Made by a program: the position numbers and the translations under genes. 7,476 nt of DNA from assembly GCA_002492075.1 (NCBI GenBank), contig DKXD01000130.1, forward strand, positions 498-7,973, in the 5' to 3' direction. The stretch is from Ruminococcaceae bacterium UBA7135 (lineage in GTDB: Bacteria; Bacillota; Clostridia; Oscillospirales; Ruminococcaceae). The notes under the pieces were generated by a model, which ran no database searches, had not been told where the DNA came from, and saw nothing but the letters and a program-made list of their open reading frames with translations. Shown here one piece after another: positions 7,415 through 7,476 of this stretch; the first letter of the stretch is position 1; each line of letters begins with the position of its first letter.

Positions 7415-7476
7415 TATTTGTCTGCTCTGCAATATTTATGTGTTTTACCGCGGTTTTTGCTTTCTTTAAACTTATG
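7415..7476 (+). other. Undecided 3' tail; possible start of a further gene
   Basis: These last 62 bases are more AT-rich than the genes before them. No terminator hairpin follows the GH3 stop, so the transcript may continue. One frame (TTG at 7411 or ATG at 7438) stays open to the window edge and reads as a hydrophobic stretch (AIFMCFTAVFAFF) resembling a membrane helix. Another frame has a TTG at 7418, 8 bases after GGAGAGG (7403-7409), and also stays open. The purine-rich stretch encodes the last GH3 residues, so it may be chance. The segment is too short for a gene call. Confidence 0.2.

Noticed and set aside
7388..7476. A short minus-strand open frame entering from the right edge and ending at 7388, which could be the C-terminus of a convergent gene.
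   Set aside because: It is only about 29 codons, overlaps the GH3 3' end by 27 bases, has no convergent terminator and no recognisable motif. It cannot be distinguished from chance.

Overview
The window holds three plus-strand genes and a short, undecided 3' tail. It suggests an anaerobic, fibre-degrading member of the Clostridia, probably of the Ruminococcus type (Oscillospiraceae/Ruminococcaceae). This is inferred from the strong AAGGAG-type ribosome binding sites, the lipoprotein with a Ser/Lys-Pro-Glu linker, a GH3 enzyme with the inverted domain order known from Ruminococcus and Butyrivibrio, and base composition near or slightly above 50% GC. The species cannot be named from the window.

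Region 1 (1-3217): the large subunit of carbamoyl-phosphate synthetase (carB). It lacks only about 18 N-terminal residues because the window starts inside it. A strong intrinsic terminator follows the stop codon, so carB is the last gene of its transcript.

Region 2 (3218-7414): a two-gene glycan-degradation operon behind its own near-consensus sigma-70/sigma-A promoter (-35 at 3247, -10 at 3270). The first gene encodes a secreted lipoprotein: an N-terminal lipobox, a long Ser-rich and SKPE-repeat tether, and a GH5 (subfamily 2-like) endo-beta-1,4-glucanase domain. The second gene starts 20 bases later with its own Shine-Dalgarno sequence. It encodes a 922-residue GH3 beta-glucosidase-type enzyme without a signal peptide. 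Its domains run C-to-N relative to canonical GH3: acid/base domain, then fibronectin-III-like domain, then TIM barrel with the nucleophile, then an unassigned beta-rich tail.

Inferred joint function: the surface-anchored GH5 cuts cellulose or mixed-linkage beta-glucan into cello-oligosaccharides. These must be imported by a transporter that is not in the window, and the cytoplasmic GH3 then releases glucose.

Region 3 (7415-7476): too short to call. Two plus-strand frames stay open and hydrophobic to the end, so a further gene (possibly a membrane protein) may begin here. I found no RNA gene, insertion sequence, CRISPR array, phage gene or clearly new type of system. The most distinctive items are the permuted GH3 with its C-terminal extension and the split localisation of the two enzymes.
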